64,000 bases of DNA, taken from Rhodoplanes sp. Lineage in GTDB: Bacteria; Pseudomonadota; Alphaproteobacteria; Rhizobiales; Xanthobacteraceae. The notes below the pieces were generated by a model. It did not search any database, had not been told where the DNA came from, and saw only the letters and a list, made by a program, of their open reading frames with translations. Position numbers and translations under genes: made by a program. This document shows positions 8,484 to 17,957 of the stretch, piece after piece. How positions within the stretch are numbered: the first letter of the stretch is position 1; every line of letters begins with the position of its first letter. Where the stretch lies: positions 1-64,000 of the forward strand of contig NZ_JACAAX010000003.1 in NCBI RefSeq assembly GCF_013377085.1, given 5' to 3'.

Positions 8484-9344
8484 ATGGCAAGCGTGAAAAT
8501 CTCAGCAGTCGCGGGGGCGGCCGTGCTCCTCTCCCTGAACGCGGCCGGCGCCGCGGACCTCCCCCTCGCACCGCCTCCGATGCCGATTCCTCAGGAGTAC
8601 TCGGGCTGGTATCTGCGCGGCGACATCGGCTTCAGCAACCAGCAGGTCAAGAGCATCGACAACGCCAACTATCATGGGGCGTCGATCACCGGGGTCAACG
8701 TCAACAACAAGAGCTTCGATGCGGCGCCGTTCTTCGGCCTCGGCGTCGGCTATCAGTTCAACAGCTGGCTGCGCTTCGATGCGACCGGCGAATATCGGGC
8801 CAATGCCAACTTCCACGGCTCCGACATCATCACCAACACCTCCTACGGGCTCCCGAGCTGGGAAAGCAACACGTTCACGGCGAGCAAGTCCGAGTGGCTG
8901 GTGATGGCCAACGCCTATGTCGACCTCGGAACGTGGTGGTGCGTGACGCCGTTCATCGGCGCCGGTATCGGTGCGTCGTACAATCGCATCAGCAACTTCC
9001 AGGACCACTCGACGTCGCTGCAGTACTATGGACCGAGCATCGGATACGCCACGGGCGTCGGTGCCGCCTTCGGCGCGGACACCGGCAAGTGGAACCTCGC
9101 CTGGGCCCTGCACGCCGGTCTCGCCTACAAGGTGACGCCCAACTTCACGGTCGAGCTCGCCTACCGCTATCTCAATCTGGGCGATGGCCTCGCGGGCGAC
9201 CTGTACACCTACACGGGCGGCAACAGCTATTATAACCCGACGGAGTTCAAGACGATCACGTCGCAGGACCTGAAGCTCGGCCTGCGTTGGATGCTGCAGC
9301 CGCCGGAGCCCGTCTATCAGGCCCCGCTGATCCGCAAGGGCTGA
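8484..9344 (+). CDS. outer membrane beta-barrel protein
   Basis: 286 residues. There is a signal peptide (about 1-24, ending NAAGAADLP), then a periplasmic proline-rich stretch and alternating amphipathic strands typical of the Omp25/31-type (OmpA-like transmembrane) family. These include GWYLRGDIGFSNQQ and FFGLGVGYQFNSWLRFDATGEYR. The C-terminal strand is DLKLGLRWML, followed by a short tail. GGAAGGA precedes the ATG at 8484. It probably sits in the outer membrane with a structural or surface role. The CtrA-type box upstream hints at cell-cycle control. Confidence 0.82.
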   Translation: MASVKISAVAGAAVLLSLNAAGAADLPLAPPPMPIPQEYSGWYLRGDIGFSNQQVKSIDNANYHGASITGVNVNNKSFDAAPFFGLGVGYQFNSWLRFDATGEYRANANFHGSDIITNTSYGLPSWESNTFTASKSEWLVMANAYVDLGTWWCVTPFIGAGIGASYNRISNFQDHSTSLQYYGPSIGYATGVGAAFGADTGKWNLAWALHAGLAYKVTPNFTVELAYRYLNLGDGLAGDLYTYTGGNSYYNPTEFKTITSQDLKLGLRWMLQPPEPVYQAPLIRKG

Positions 9345-9425
9345 GCGGTCCGGACGTCCGAGCTCTCGAGAATTCTCTTCCGCCGGGCCGTATAAGGTCT
9401 CGCGTAACGGCACCGGCGGCGACAA

Positions 9426-9453
9426 ACGGCGCGGAGCGATCCGCGCCGTTTTT
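9426..9453 (+). terminator. rho-independent terminator
   Basis: A perfect 10-bp stem ACGGCGCGGA / TCCGCGCCGT with a GCGA loop is followed by TTTTTATGTTT. It terminates the outer-membrane gene ending at 9344. Confidence 0.88.
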
Positions 9454-9603
9454 ATGTTTGTCCGACCCTTTTTCGACGCGCATGAAATGCTTTTTGCGTG
9501 CATCTCCCATAAGCCCCGCACGGGCCAGTAACCGCGCATTAAGGTTAATGCCCGATGATGGGCGTGGTCGCGGGAGTGCGCGGCCCGGACAGAGGATCAG
9601 TCC

Positions 9604-10428
9604 ATGCGTATCGCCGGCCTGTGCGGCCTCGGGCTCGTCGCCCTCACCACCTCGTCTTTCGCCGCCGACATGCCGACTCTGCGCGGCTCGCAGGCATTTG
9701 CCCCGGCCGAGCCGGTCTATTTCCGCTGGCAGGGCGTCTATTTCGGCGGGCACGCGGGCTATTCGACCGGCAGCGCGGACCTGTCGCAGGGGACCAAGGA
9801 CCTGGTCGCCTACATCATGCGCAACACGATGGAAGAGGAGCAGATGAACGTGTCGTCGTGGACGACGCTGCCGACGCACAACGGCGTGTCCGGCGCCGGC
9901 TGGGGCGGCTTCATCGGCTACAATGCGCAGTGGGACGACGCGGTCCTCGGCGTCGAGCTCAACTACACGCGCGTCAACATGCAGGCGAACGCCAGCGATT
10001 CGATGTCGCGCTACATGATGCTGACCGACGGCTACTATCACGCGGTCAGCGTCTCCACCAATGCCGGCATCAACCTCACGGATCTCGGCACGGCACGGCT
10101 GCGCGGCGGCTGGGCGGCGTCGTGGTTCATGCCCTATGCCTTCATCGGCGTGGCGGTCGGGCGCGCCGACGTGACACGATCGGCGACCGTGTCGGAGCGG
10201 GTCTCCGATGCGAACTGGAACCTGCTCTACACCGTCGCGCCACAGACCGCGTCCGACAACCGCACCGCCGCCTACGCGTTCGGCTACACGGCCGGCCTCG
10301 GCATCGACGTCGCAATGACGAGCAACGTGTTCCTGCGGGCCGAGTACGAATACGTCAATTTCAGCGACTTCCAGAGCCTGAAGCTCAACGTCAACACGGT
10401 CCGGGCCGGCCTCGGCGCGAAATTCTAG
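9604..10428 (+). CDS. outer membrane beta-barrel protein
   Basis: 274 residues. A short signal peptide (about 1-19, MRIAGLCGLGLVALTTSSFAADMP) precedes a barrel domain with the family openings VYFRWQGVYFGGHAGYS and GFIGYNAQWDDAVLGVELNY. A typical C-terminal strand follows (LNVNTVRAGLGAKF, ending in Phe, the usual outer-membrane assembly signal). AGAGGA precedes the ATG. It belongs to the same broad Omp25/31-like group as the gene at 8484 but has its own upstream region. Its specific ligand or role is unknown. Confidence 0.82.
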   Translation: MRIAGLCGLGLVALTTSSFAADMPTLRGSQAFAPAEPVYFRWQGVYFGGHAGYSTGSADLSQGTKDLVAYIMRNTMEEEQMNVSSWTTLPTHNGVSGAGWGGFIGYNAQWDDAVLGVELNYTRVNMQANASDSMSRYMMLTDGYYHAVSVSTNAGINLTDLGTARLRGGWAASWFMPYAFIGVAVGRADVTRSATVSERVSDANWNLLYTVAPQTASDNRTAAYAFGYTAGLGIDVAMTSNVFLRAEYEYVNFSDFQSLKLNVNTVRAGLGAKF

Positions 10429-10750
10429 AGCGCTTTTCGGCAATCTCGATCCACCCTCCGCGCATTCCCGCGCATGCGGGAATTTAGGGGCCACGCCCGG
10501 GGCTTCGGGTCCCCGCTGTCGCGTCACGGGATGCGCACATCTCGGCCCACGCCTTCGGAAACTCCGACCCGTCATGGCCGCGCTCGTCGCGGCCATCCAC
10601 GTCTCGAGCGCTCGTCGGAAGAAAGGTCGTGGATGGCCGGGACAAGCCCGGCCATGACCAGGGAGGCGAGTCGGCGCAAATGACGGGAGGCTGGTCGTGG
10701 CGCCTATGGGGCTCGACCCTCTGGTGACGGCCCCGCGTCGATCGCGGGAC
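10429..10750. other. intergenic region with two palindromic elements
   Basis: A hairpin ATTCCCGC-GCAT-GCGGGAAT (10464-10483) follows the barrel gene and may terminate it, although only TTTA follows. A mosaic repeat of the GTCATGGCCG type occupies 10571-10658. No gene is supported. Confidence 0.55.
10571..10658. repeat. mosaic palindromic repeat, GTCATGGCCG type
   Basis: It begins GTCATGGCCGCGCTCGTCGC and ends GACAAGCCCGGCCATGAC, with inner arms GGCCATCCACG and CGTGGATGGCC. Relatives lie at 15179-15268 and 20460-20544. Confidence 0.8.
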
Positions 10751-11587
10751 TCAGGTCAGCCGATTGAGCGCCCCTGATCCCGCCGTCGTGCCGGACGTCT
10801 GTGCGATCATCTGGGATTGCAGCTTGATCAGTTGCTCGAGCATGTTCCAGGTGTTGGTGGTCGAGGCGGCCGTGCCGGTGGTCGACTGGCCGGTCGACGA
10901 CGAGGCCGGGACGTTCATCGTGACGGTCGACCCGTCGGCGAACGTGATCGTGGTCGATGTCGCGCCGTCGGTACCGGTCGCGCTGCTGCTGCTGGCGCCC
11001 TGCGCGGCGGCCATCAGTTGGGCGAGAGGATCGCCGCCGCCGGACCCGTCTCCGTCCTGGTGACGATGGTGGCGATGCCGCGCGTGGCTCTGCTGGGCCG
11101 CCGACGTCAGCTCGGCTTGGCTGATCGACCCGTCCGCGTCGGCATCGAGGGCGGAAAACAGCCCGTCGACCTTGGTCGTGTCGGCGCCGGAGCCGAACGC
11201 CGCTTCGAGCTCCGACTTGTTCACCGCCCCGTCGCCGTCGGCGTCGAGCTGAGAAAAGATCGACTGGGACCGCGCCGTGATCCGATCGACTCCCGATCCC
11301 GCGCTCTGCATCGACAGCATGGCGCCGTACATGTCGGGGCTGAACGCCACGCCGCCGCTCGACGATCCCGACGTCGTGCCGGTGCCGGACGCGCCGGTGC
11401 CGGACGCGCTCGTGCCCGACGATCCCGCGCCTGATTTTCCGTTCGGATAGAACGCATCGAGCAGCGTCTGGATCGGATTGGCTCCGGCCTTCGACGATTG
11501 CTGCTGCTGCTGCAGGAGGGATCTCAGATACGCATAGGCTCCGCCGGAGCCGACGGCTGACGTCGACACGGTACGCTCCCTTGCCAT
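10751..11587 (-). CDS. EF-hand domain protein, low complexity
   Basis: 278 residues from the ATG at 11587; the open frame extends upstream to 11710, but MARERTVSTS is the more natural start. Two EF-hand calcium loops are visible, DADGDGAVNKSE and DADADGSISQAE, in the middle of the protein. A Ser/Gly/Thr-rich segment precedes them, and a His-rich patch (HARHRHHRHQDGDGSGGGD) and an Ala/Ser/Thr-rich tail follow. There is no signal peptide, so it is probably cytosolic or exported by a non-classical route. Similar XopAW-like EF-hand proteins occur in Bradyrhizobium relatives. Calcium binding is inferred from the loops. The exact role is unknown. Confidence 0.72.
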   Translation of the reverse strand: MARERTVSTSAVGSGGAYAYLRSLLQQQQQSSKAGANPIQTLLDAFYPNGKSGAGSSGTSASGTGASGTGTTSGSSSGGVAFSPDMYGAMLSMQSAGSGVDRITARSQSIFSQLDADGDGAVNKSELEAAFGSGADTTKVDGLFSALDADADGSISQAELTSAAQQSHARHRHHRHQDGDGSGGGDPLAQLMAAAQGASSSSATGTDGATSTTITFADGSTVTMNVPASSSTGQSTTGTAASTTNTWNMLEQLIKLQSQMIAQTSGTTAGSGALNRLT

Positions 11588-11761
11588 CGACACGACCGGA
11601 ACGGTCTGTCCGAGACAGGCAATGCAAGCGGCGGGCCGCGCCGAAGCCGTTGAAATAATGAGATGTCGACGCGGCGACGGGAGTCGATGCGGCGAAATCG
11701 ACCGACACACTGGGAAATATTTGCTGGCCTGCGCGCCTGCACCGGACCGGCGGGGAAGTTG

Positions 11762-11959
11762 CTAGCGATCCTGCTGCTCGGGGCGCCCCGCGGCGGCCTC
11801 GGTCGGCCGCGACGCGTCGCCGGATCGGTGCCGCAGCGCGTAGACGGCCTGGACCAGATATCCGAGTTGCCGAGCGCTGACGGCCGCGCCGACCTCGCGT
11901 TTGATCAGCATCGCGAGCGCGACGGGGCGGGCGGGCATGTCGTCCGACAGAGTCGGCAT
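11762..11959 (-). CDS. possible small hypothetical protein
   Basis: 65 residues from the ATG at 11959 (an in-frame start at 11986 is also possible). The helical segment RPVALAMLIKREVGAAVSARQLGYLVQAVYALRHRS looks like real protein, and its N-terminus lies in a spacer of lower GC. I do not recognise a family. It is divergent from serC. Confidence 0.4.
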   Translation of the reverse strand: MPTLSDDMPARPVALAMLIKREVGAAVSARQLGYLVQAVYALRHRSGDASRPTEAAAGRPEQQDR

Positions 11960-12246
11960 GAATGCGATTCCTTCGACTGATCGCAATCTTGTCAGATCAT
12001 GCCAGCTTGCCTGACGTCATCAGGAAGGTCCGATTAAATCTTGTTAATATTTCGCTCCGGCCGGTCCGGCGACAGCTCGGTGACGGCTAGGCGACAGTCG
12101 GCGCCGAGCGGCATCAGGCGCGGGTCGCATCGATTTATTCGCGCGTGAAGGGCGACCGAGGGTTGACTCGCGCGGCCCGCTCTCATATTCCCGGCGGCGG
12201 GACACCCCTCCCCACCGAGGGGCGCCTATCTGAAAGGGTAGACACC

Positions 12247-13416
12247 ATGACAGACGCTCCTGCCGCGCGCCCGCGCGTGCCGAATTTCTCGTCCGGCCCC
12301 TGCGCCAAACGGCCCGGCTGGTCCCTCCAAAACCTCGCAGACGCTCCGCTCGGACGCTCGCACCGTGCCAAGATCGGCAAGGCGAAGCTCGAGCGCGCCA
12401 TCGAGCTGACCCGCTCGGTGCTCGGCGTTCCCGCCGACTATCGCATCGGCATCGTGCCGGCCTCCGACACCGGCGCCGTCGAGATGGCGCTGTGGTCGCT
12501 GCTCGGCGCCCGCCCGGTCACCATGCTGGCCTGGGAGTCGTTCGGCGAGGGCTGGGTCACCGACGTGACCAAGCAGCTCAAGCTGAAGGACGTGACGGTA
12601 TCGACCGCCGCCTACGGCACGCTGCCCGATCTCTCCAAGGTCGACTGGTCGACCGACGTGGTCTTCACCTGGAACGGCACCACCTCGGGCGTCCGTGTCC
12701 CGAACGGCGACTGGATCGCCGCCGACCGCCAGGGCCTTTCGATCTGCGACGCCACCTCGGCGGCGTTCGCGCAGCCGCTCGATTGGCAAAAGCTCGATGT
12801 CGTGACGTTCTCCTGGCAGAAGGTGCTGGGCGGCGAGGCCGCGCACGGCATGCTGATCCTGTCGCCCCGCGCCGTCGAGCGTCTGGTCACCTACAAGCCG
12901 GCCTGGCCGCTGCCGAAGATTTTCCGGATGACCTCGGGCGGCAAGCTCAACGAGGGCATCTTCAAGGGCGAGACCATCAACACGCCGTCGATGCTGTGCG
13001 TCGAGGACTATCTCGATGCGCTCGACTGGGCCGTGTCGATCGGCGGCCTCGACGCCCTGATGGCACGCGCGAACGCCAATGCCGGGGCCATCGCCGACTG
13101 GGTGGCGAAGACGCCGTGGGTCGACTTCCTCGCCGTCGACCCGGCGATCCGCTCCAACACGTCGGTTTGCCTGAAGGTGGTCGATCCGCAGATCGCGGCC
13201 CTGTCGGCGGATGCCCAGGCGGCGTTCGCGAAATCGCTCGCCTCGGCAGTGGAAAAGGAGGGGGTCGGCTACGACCTCGGCGCCTATCGCGACGCCCCTC
13301 CGGGCCTGCGCATCTGGTGCGGCGCGACGGTCGAGCGCGACGACGTCGTCGCGTTGACGGCCTGGCTCGACTGGGCCTTTGCCAAGACCAAGTCCGCGCT
13401 CGCCAAGGCGGCGTGA
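12247..13416 (+). CDS. serC: phosphoserine aminotransferase (alphaproteobacterial type)
   Basis: 389 residues. It converts 3-phosphohydroxypyruvate and glutamate to phosphoserine, the second step of serine biosynthesis, and also acts in pyridoxal phosphate synthesis. The start [26 protein letters not shown] is typical of the longer alphaproteobacterial SerC group. The PLP lysine lies in [17 protein letters not shown] near residue 197. It is followed in the same direction by serA after a repeat-containing 154-base gap. The pair covers the first two steps of the pathway. Confidence 0.94.
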   Translation: MTDAPAARPRVPNFSSGPCAKRPGWSLQNLADAPLGRSHRAKIGKAKLERAIELTRSVLGVPADYRIGIVPASDTGAVEMALWSLLGARPVTMLAWESFGEGWVTDVTKQLKLKDVTVSTAAYGTLPDLSKVDWSTDVVFTWNGTTSGVRVPNGDWIAADRQGLSICDATSAAFAQPLDWQKLDVVTFSWQKVLGGEAAHGMLILSPRAVERLVTYKPAWPLPKIFRMTSGGKLNEGIFKGETINTPSMLCVEDYLDALDWAVSIGGLDALMARANANAGAIADWVAKTPWVDFLAVDPAIRSNTSVCLKVVDPQIAALSADAQAAFAKSLASAVEKEGVGYDLGAYRDAPPGLRIWCGATVERDDVVALTAWLDWAFAKTKSALAKAA

Positions 13417-13444
13417 GAGTCGCGTCGCATCCTGTAGACGCCGG

Positions 13445-13542
13445 TCATGCCCCGCGCAGGCGGGGCATCCAGTCATCACCGAGCCTCGCTTCGAACCGAG
13501 ACGTCACGGACTACTGGATCGTCCGCCTTCGCGGACGATGAC
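13445..13542. repeat. mosaic palindromic repeat between serC and serA
   Basis: It begins GGTCATGCCCCGCGCAGGCG and ends GGATCGTCCGCC...GCGGACGATGAC. The right arm matches the repeat at 6211-6313. It fills nearly all of the serC-serA spacer. Confidence 0.7.
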
Positions 13543-13570
13543 GGCGGCAAAGCAAACGATTGGACATCCC

Positions 13571-15157
13571 ATGGCTCCTCGCGTTCTCATCTCCGATGCG
13601 CTGTCACCCGCCGCCGTGCAGATCTTCAAGGATCGCGGCATCGAGGTCGACTTCCAGCCGAATCTCGGCAAGGACAAGGACAAGCTCGCCGCCATCATCG
13701 GCGACTATGACGGGCTCGCCATCCGCTCGGCCACCAAGGTGACGCCGAAGATCATCGAGCAGGCCAAGAACCTGAAGGTGATCGGCCGCGCCGGCATCGG
13801 GGTCGACAATGTCGACATCCCGGCCGCGACCGCCAAGGGCATCATCGTGATGAACACGCCCTTCGGCAACTCGATCACCACGGCCGAGCACGCCATCACG
13901 CTGATGCTGGCCTTGGCGCGCGAGATTCCCCAGGCCGATGCCTCGACCCAGGCCGGCAAGTGGGAGAAGAACCGCTTCATGGGCGTCGAGATCACCGGCA
14001 AGACGCTGGGCGTGATCGGCTGCGGCAATATCGGCTCGATCGTCGCCGACCGCGGCCACGGCCTGAAGATGAAGGTCATCGCCTTCGACCCGTTCCTGTC
14101 GCCGGAGCGTGCCGTGGCGCTCGGCGTCGAGAAGGTCGAGCTCGCCGATCTCTTCCGCCGCGCCGACTTCATCACGCTGCACACGCCGCTGACCGACAAG
14201 ACCCGCAACATCATCAGCGCCGAGGCGCTCGCCACCACCAAGAAGGGCGTGCGCATCGTCAACTGCGCCCGCGGCGGCCTGGTCGACGAGGTTGCGCTGC
14301 GCGCCGCGCTCGATTCCGGCCATGTCGCCGGCGCCGCCTTCGACGTGTTCACCGAGGAGCCGGCGACCAAGAACGCGCTGTTCGGCCATCCCAACGTGAT
14401 CTGCACGCCGCATCTCGGCGCCTCGACCTCGGAGGCGCAGGAGAACGTCGCCCTGCAGGTCGCCGAGCAGATGTCCGACTATCTGCTGCAGGGGGCGATC
14501 TCCAACGCCGTGAACTTCCCCAGCATCACGGCGGAAGAAGCGCCGCGCCTGAAACCGATGGTCGAGCTCGCCGAGAAGCTCGGCTCGTTCGCCGGCCAGC
14601 TCACCGAGACCGGTCTCACCAAGGTGCAGATCGTCTACGAGGGCGAGGTCGCCACCATGAACACCAAGGCGCTCACCTCCGCGGCGATCGCCGGGCTGCT
14701 GCGCCCCATGCTGCAGGACGTCAACTTCGTCTCGGCTCCGGTGATGGCGCGCGAGCGCGGCATCGTGGTCGAGGAGGTCACCCGTGAGCACGAAGGCGAC
14801 TACGAGAGCCTGATCACCGTCACGGTCGTCACCGAGAGGCGCACCCGCTCGGTCTGCGGCACGGTGTTCGCCGACGGGCGGCCCCGCATCGTCAACATCA
14901 AGGGCATCCGGGTCGACGCCGAGTTCGGCAAGTCGATGCTCTACGTCACCAACGACGACGCGCCTGGCTTCATCGGCCGCTTCGCCTCGCTGCTCGGCGA
15001 GGCCGGCATCAACATCGCCACCTTCAATCTCGGCCGCGACGCGCCGGGCGGCAACGCCATCGCGCTGGTCGAGGTCGACGGCGAGGTGCCGCAGGCCGTG
15101 CTCGACAAGGTCGGCGCGCTGCCGAACGTGCAGCAGGCCCGCGCCCTGCGGTTCTGA
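13571..15157 (+). CDS. serA: D-3-phosphoglycerate dehydrogenase
   Basis: 528 residues, the long SerA form. It oxidises 3-phosphoglycerate to 3-phosphohydroxypyruvate with NAD, the first committed step of serine synthesis. Domains run in this order: substrate-binding (1-100), Rossmann NAD-binding domain with GVIGCGNIGS near residue 150, substrate-binding completion with the catalytic His in CTPHLGAST near residue 280, an intervening domain (about 320-450), and a C-terminal ACT domain (FGKSMLYVTNDDAPGFIGRFAS onward) for serine feedback. The ATG at 13571 fits the usual start MAPRVLISDALS, although its ribosome-binding site is weak. Confidence 0.96.
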   Translation: MAPRVLISDALSPAAVQIFKDRGIEVDFQPNLGKDKDKLAAIIGDYDGLAIRSATKVTPKIIEQAKNLKVIGRAGIGVDNVDIPAATAKGIIVMNTPFGNSITTAEHAITLMLALAREIPQADASTQAGKWEKNRFMGVEITGKTLGVIGCGNIGSIVADRGHGLKMKVIAFDPFLSPERAVALGVEKVELADLFRRADFITLHTPLTDKTRNIISAEALATTKKGVRIVNCARGGLVDEVALRAALDSGHVAGAAFDVFTEEPATKNALFGHPNVICTPHLGASTSEAQENVALQVAEQMSDYLLQGAISNAVNFPSITAEEAPRLKPMVELAEKLGSFAGQLTETGLTKVQIVYEGEVATMNTKALTSAAIAGLLRPMLQDVNFVSAPVMARERGIVVEEVTREHEGDYESLITVTVVTERRTRSVCGTVFADGRPRIVNIKGIRVDAEFGKSMLYVTNDDAPGFIGRFASLLGEAGINIATFNLGRDAPGGNAIALVEVDGEVPQAVLDKVGALPNVQQARALRF

Positions 15158-15657
15158 TCTTCGCGTTGCCCCCGAGGCCGTGATGGCCGGGCCCGTCCCG
15201 GCCATCCACGTCTTTCTTCACGGAAACTCGGACAAGACGTGGATGCCCGCGACAAGCGCGGGCATGACTGCGCTCACCGGACGGCACCGCCTCTCTCACG
15301 CCGCTCGCCGCATCCGCCGCCAGGCGCCGGGCGTCTCGCCGGTGGTGCGGACGAAGACGCGCGCGAACCGGCTCCCGCCGGCGGCCGCTCGGCGTCGTGT
15401 CTCGATGATCGCAACAACCCCCCCGCACCCCCTGCGAAAGTCGAGGGCGCGCGCCGCGCCGTCATGACAAAACGCAAAGTCGCCGGTTGCAGGATCTGAT
15501 CGGATCGCAACCGTGTCGTGCTCGCATGCAAGCTCACCAATGAAGTGAAGCCTCGAGCGCCGTTCGGACAAGATCGATTCCGGAATTGCGTCCGGACGCG
15601 CTCTGAACGTTCAGAACTCGCCGCTCCGGCGGCCGAGACCAGGGGGAAGACGTTGCG
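15158..15657. other. intergenic region upstream of the acetate transporter genes
   Basis: A mosaic repeat occupies 15179-15268. The remaining 390 bases show only short competing open frames with no recognisable protein, so I call no gene. The 60 bases before 15658 probably carry the promoter of the DUF485/actP operon. Confidence 0.5.
15179..15268. repeat. mosaic palindromic repeat, GTCATGGCCG type
   Basis: It begins CGTGATGGCCGGGCCCGTCC and ends GACAAGCGCGGGCATGAC, with inner arms CATCCACGTCTT and AAGACGTGGATG. It lies just after serA and is related to the copies at 10571 and 20460. Confidence 0.8.
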
Positions 15658-16008
15658 ATGAGTGAAGCAGTCTATGCGCGGATCCGCGCCAATCCGAAGT
15701 TCGTCGAGCTGGTGACCCGGCGCGGCCGGCTGGCCTGGGCGCTCGCCTGGGTCGTCTGGGTCCTGTTCTACGCATTGGTCCTGACGGTGGCCTTCGCGCC
15801 GACCGTCATCGGCATGCGGGTGATGGAGGGGTCGACCCTGTCGGTCGGCATCGCGGCGGGCCTGTTCCAGTTCGTCTTCTTCTGGATCCTGACGGCCTTC
15901 TACGTGAACAAGGCCAACACCGATTACGACGCGCTCACGGCCGAGGTGATCGAGGACGCGCTCGCCGCCGGGGCCGCCGAAAGGGGCTCGGGGAGGGCGG
16001 CGCGATGA
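15658..16008 (+). CDS. DUF485 inner membrane protein (YjcH-like)
   Basis: 116 residues with two hydrophobic segments, about 25-50 and 60-85 ([20 protein letters not shown] and [20 protein letters not shown]). The spacing and the tail [18 protein letters not shown] are the DUF485 signature. Proteins of this family are encoded directly upstream of ActP-type acetate symporters and are thought to accompany them. Its stop overlaps the next start (ATGA, 16005-16008), implying translational coupling to actP. GGGGGAAG lies upstream of the ATG. Confidence 0.9.
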   Translation: MSEAVYARIRANPKFVELVTRRGRLAWALAWVVWVLFYALVLTVAFAPTVIGMRVMEGSTLSVGIAAGLFQFVFFWILTAFYVNKANTDYDALTAEVIEDALAAGAAERGSGRAAR

Positions 16009-17708
16009 CCCGCACGACCTCTCGCACGCCCGTGCGCATGGCCATCCGTACGCTGCTCGGCGCCTGTGCCGGCGTCGCGCTCGCCGCCCCGGCGCTGGCG
16101 GCCGGCCCGGCCCTCGGGGCCGAGGCCAAGTCGTCGATCAACATCCACGCCATCTCGATGTTCGTCGCCTTCGTGCTGCTGACGCTCGGCATCACCTATT
16201 GGGCGGCCAAGCGCACCCGCTCGACGGCGCATTTCTACACGGCCGGCGGCGGCATCACGGGCCTGCAGAACGGGCTCGCCATCGCCGGCGACTACATGTC
16301 GGCGGCGACGCTGCTGGGCCTCACCGCCATGGTCTACACGACCGGCTACGACGGCTACATCTACATGATCGCCTTCTTCGTCGGCTGGCCCATCATCCTG
16401 TTCCTGATGGCGGAGCGGCTGCGCAATCTCGGCCGCTACACCTTCGCCGACATCACCTCCTACCGGCTCGATCAGGGCAAGGTCCGCACCATGGCGGCGG
16501 TCTCCTCGCTCACCGTCGTGTGCTTCTACCTGGTCGCCCAGATGGTCGGCGCCGGCCAGCTCATCAAGCTCTTGTTCGGGCTCGACTACGTGTTCGCGTT
16601 GTTCATCGTCGGCGGCCTGATGATGATCTACGTCACCTTCGGCGGCATGATCGCCACCACCTGGGTGCAGATCATCAAGGCCGGCATGCTCTTGTGCGGC
16701 GGCACCTTCGCCATGGTGCTGGCGATGAGCCATTTCGGCTTCAGCTACGCCACCGTGGTCAACGAGGCCACCGCCGTGCACAAGCTCGGCTTCAAGCTGT
16801 TCCAGCCAGGCGCGCTTCTGGCCGATCCGGTCAACGCGGTGTCGCTCGGCGTCGGCCTGATGTTCGGCACGGCCGGCCTGCCGCACATCCTGATGCGGTT
16901 CTTCACGGTGTCCGATGCGAAAGCGGCGCGAAAATCGGTGCTCTACGCCTCCGCCTTCGTCGGCTACTTCTTCAACGTGATCTTCCTGATGGGCCTGTGC
17001 GCCATCGTCATCGTCGGCACCAATCCGGAGTTCTTCGAGGGCGGGCAGGTCGGCGGCCGCATCATCGGCGGCGGCAACATGGTGGTGATGCATCTCGCCA
17101 AGGCGGTGGGCGGCGATCTGCTGCTCGGCTTCCTGGCGGCCGTCGCCTTCGCCACCATCCTGGCGGTGGTGTCGGGGCTGGCGCTCGCCGGCGCCTCGGC
17201 GATCAGCCACGACCTCTACTCGCGGGTGATCATGAAGGGCAAGGCGACCGAGACGTCGGAGCTGCGCGTCTCCAAGATCGCCTCGATCGGGCTCGGCATC
17301 GTCGCCATCACGCTCGGCATCCTGTTCGAGCGGATGAACGTCGCCTTCATGGTCGGGCTGGCCTTCGGCATCGCGGCCTCGGCCAACTTCCCGGTGCTGA
17401 TCCTGTCGATGTACTGGCGCGGCCTCACCACGCTCGGTGCGCTCGCCGGCGGCTATGCCGGGCTCGTCTGCGCCGTCGTGCTGGTGGTGCTGTCGAAGCT
17501 GGTGTGGGTGTCGGTGCTGGGCTTCGCCCAGCCGATCTTCCCCTACGACCAGCCGGCGCTGTTCTCGATGCCGCTCGCCTTCCTGGTCACCATCGTGGTG
17601 TCAATGCTCGACACCAGCCGGACCGCGACGGCCGAGAAGAAGGCCTTCGAGGACCAGTGGGTCCGCGCCCAGACGGGCTTCGGCGCCGCCGGCGCGTCCT
17701 CGCACTGA
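16005..17708 (+). CDS. actP: cation/acetate symporter, SSS family
   Basis: 567 residues. It is a sodium:solute symporter that imports acetate and probably other short monocarboxylates. A cleavable-looking N-terminal segment ([19 protein letters not shown]) precedes about 13 transmembrane segments. The family stretch [20 protein letters not shown] is near residue 85, and [12 protein letters not shown] is near residue 289. It is coupled to the upstream DUF485 gene and followed by a clear terminator. Together with lutABC it suggests use of small monocarboxylates as carbon sources. Confidence 0.93.
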   Translation: MTRTTSRTPVRMAIRTLLGACAGVALAAPALAAGPALGAEAKSSINIHAISMFVAFVLLTLGITYWAAKRTRSTAHFYTAGGGITGLQNGLAIAGDYMSAATLLGLTAMVYTTGYDGYIYMIAFFVGWPIILFLMAERLRNLGRYTFADITSYRLDQGKVRTMAAVSSLTVVCFYLVAQMVGAGQLIKLLFGLDYVFALFIVGGLMMIYVTFGGMIATTWVQIIKAGMLLCGGTFAMVLAMSHFGFSYATVVNEATAVHKLGFKLFQPGALLADPVNAVSLGVGLMFGTAGLPHILMRFFTVSDAKAARKSVLYASAFVGYFFNVIFLMGLCAIVIVGTNPEFFEGGQVGGRIIGGGNMVVMHLAKAVGGDLLLGFLAAVAFATILAVVSGLALAGASAISHDLYSRVIMKGKATETSELRVSKIASIGLGIVAITLGILFERMNVAFMVGLAFGIAASANFPVLILSMYWRGLTTLGALAGGYAGLVCAVVLVVLSKLVWVSVLGFAQPIFPYDQPALFSMPLAFLVTIVVSMLDTSRTATAEKKAFEDQWVRAQTGFGAAGASSH

Positions 17709-17743
17709 GGCGCAACGCCGGTTCGGTCACGCACGAACAAGAC

Positions 17744-17780
17744 AAAGCCCCGGAGCCGTCGCTCCGGGGCTTCTTCTTCT
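17744..17780 (+). terminator. rho-independent terminator after actP
   Basis: The 12-bp stem AAGCCCCGGAGC / GCTCCGGGGCTT with a CGTC loop is followed by CTTCTTCT. It ends the DUF485-actP operon. Confidence 0.85.
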
Positions 17781-17845
17781 ACGGCCTCATCCCTTCCGGC
17801 TGTTCTCCTCATGCCAAGGGCGAGGGACGACGACCCGTCCGGACC

Positions 17846-17932
17846 GTCACCGCCGGACTTGATCCGGCGGTCCATCTCTTCGAAACAAAGCGTTATGAGA
17901 TGATGGATTCGCGGGTCGAGCCCGCGAATGAC
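17846..17932. repeat. mosaic palindromic repeat, CTTGACCCGGC type
   Basis: It begins CGTCACCGCCGGACTTGATC and ends GGGTCGAGCCCGCGAATGAC. It lies between the convergent actP and chemotaxis receptor genes. Related copies are at 7993, 22450, 23891 and 34331. Confidence 0.75.
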
Positions 17933-17957
17933 GAGTCGAGAGCTCCCGGTCTCCGCC

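Noticed and set aside
15296-15571. 91-codon minus-strand frame before the acetate transporter operon
   Set aside because: It is one of several competing frames in a GC-rich spacer. It has no recognisable motif and no convincing ribosome-binding site.
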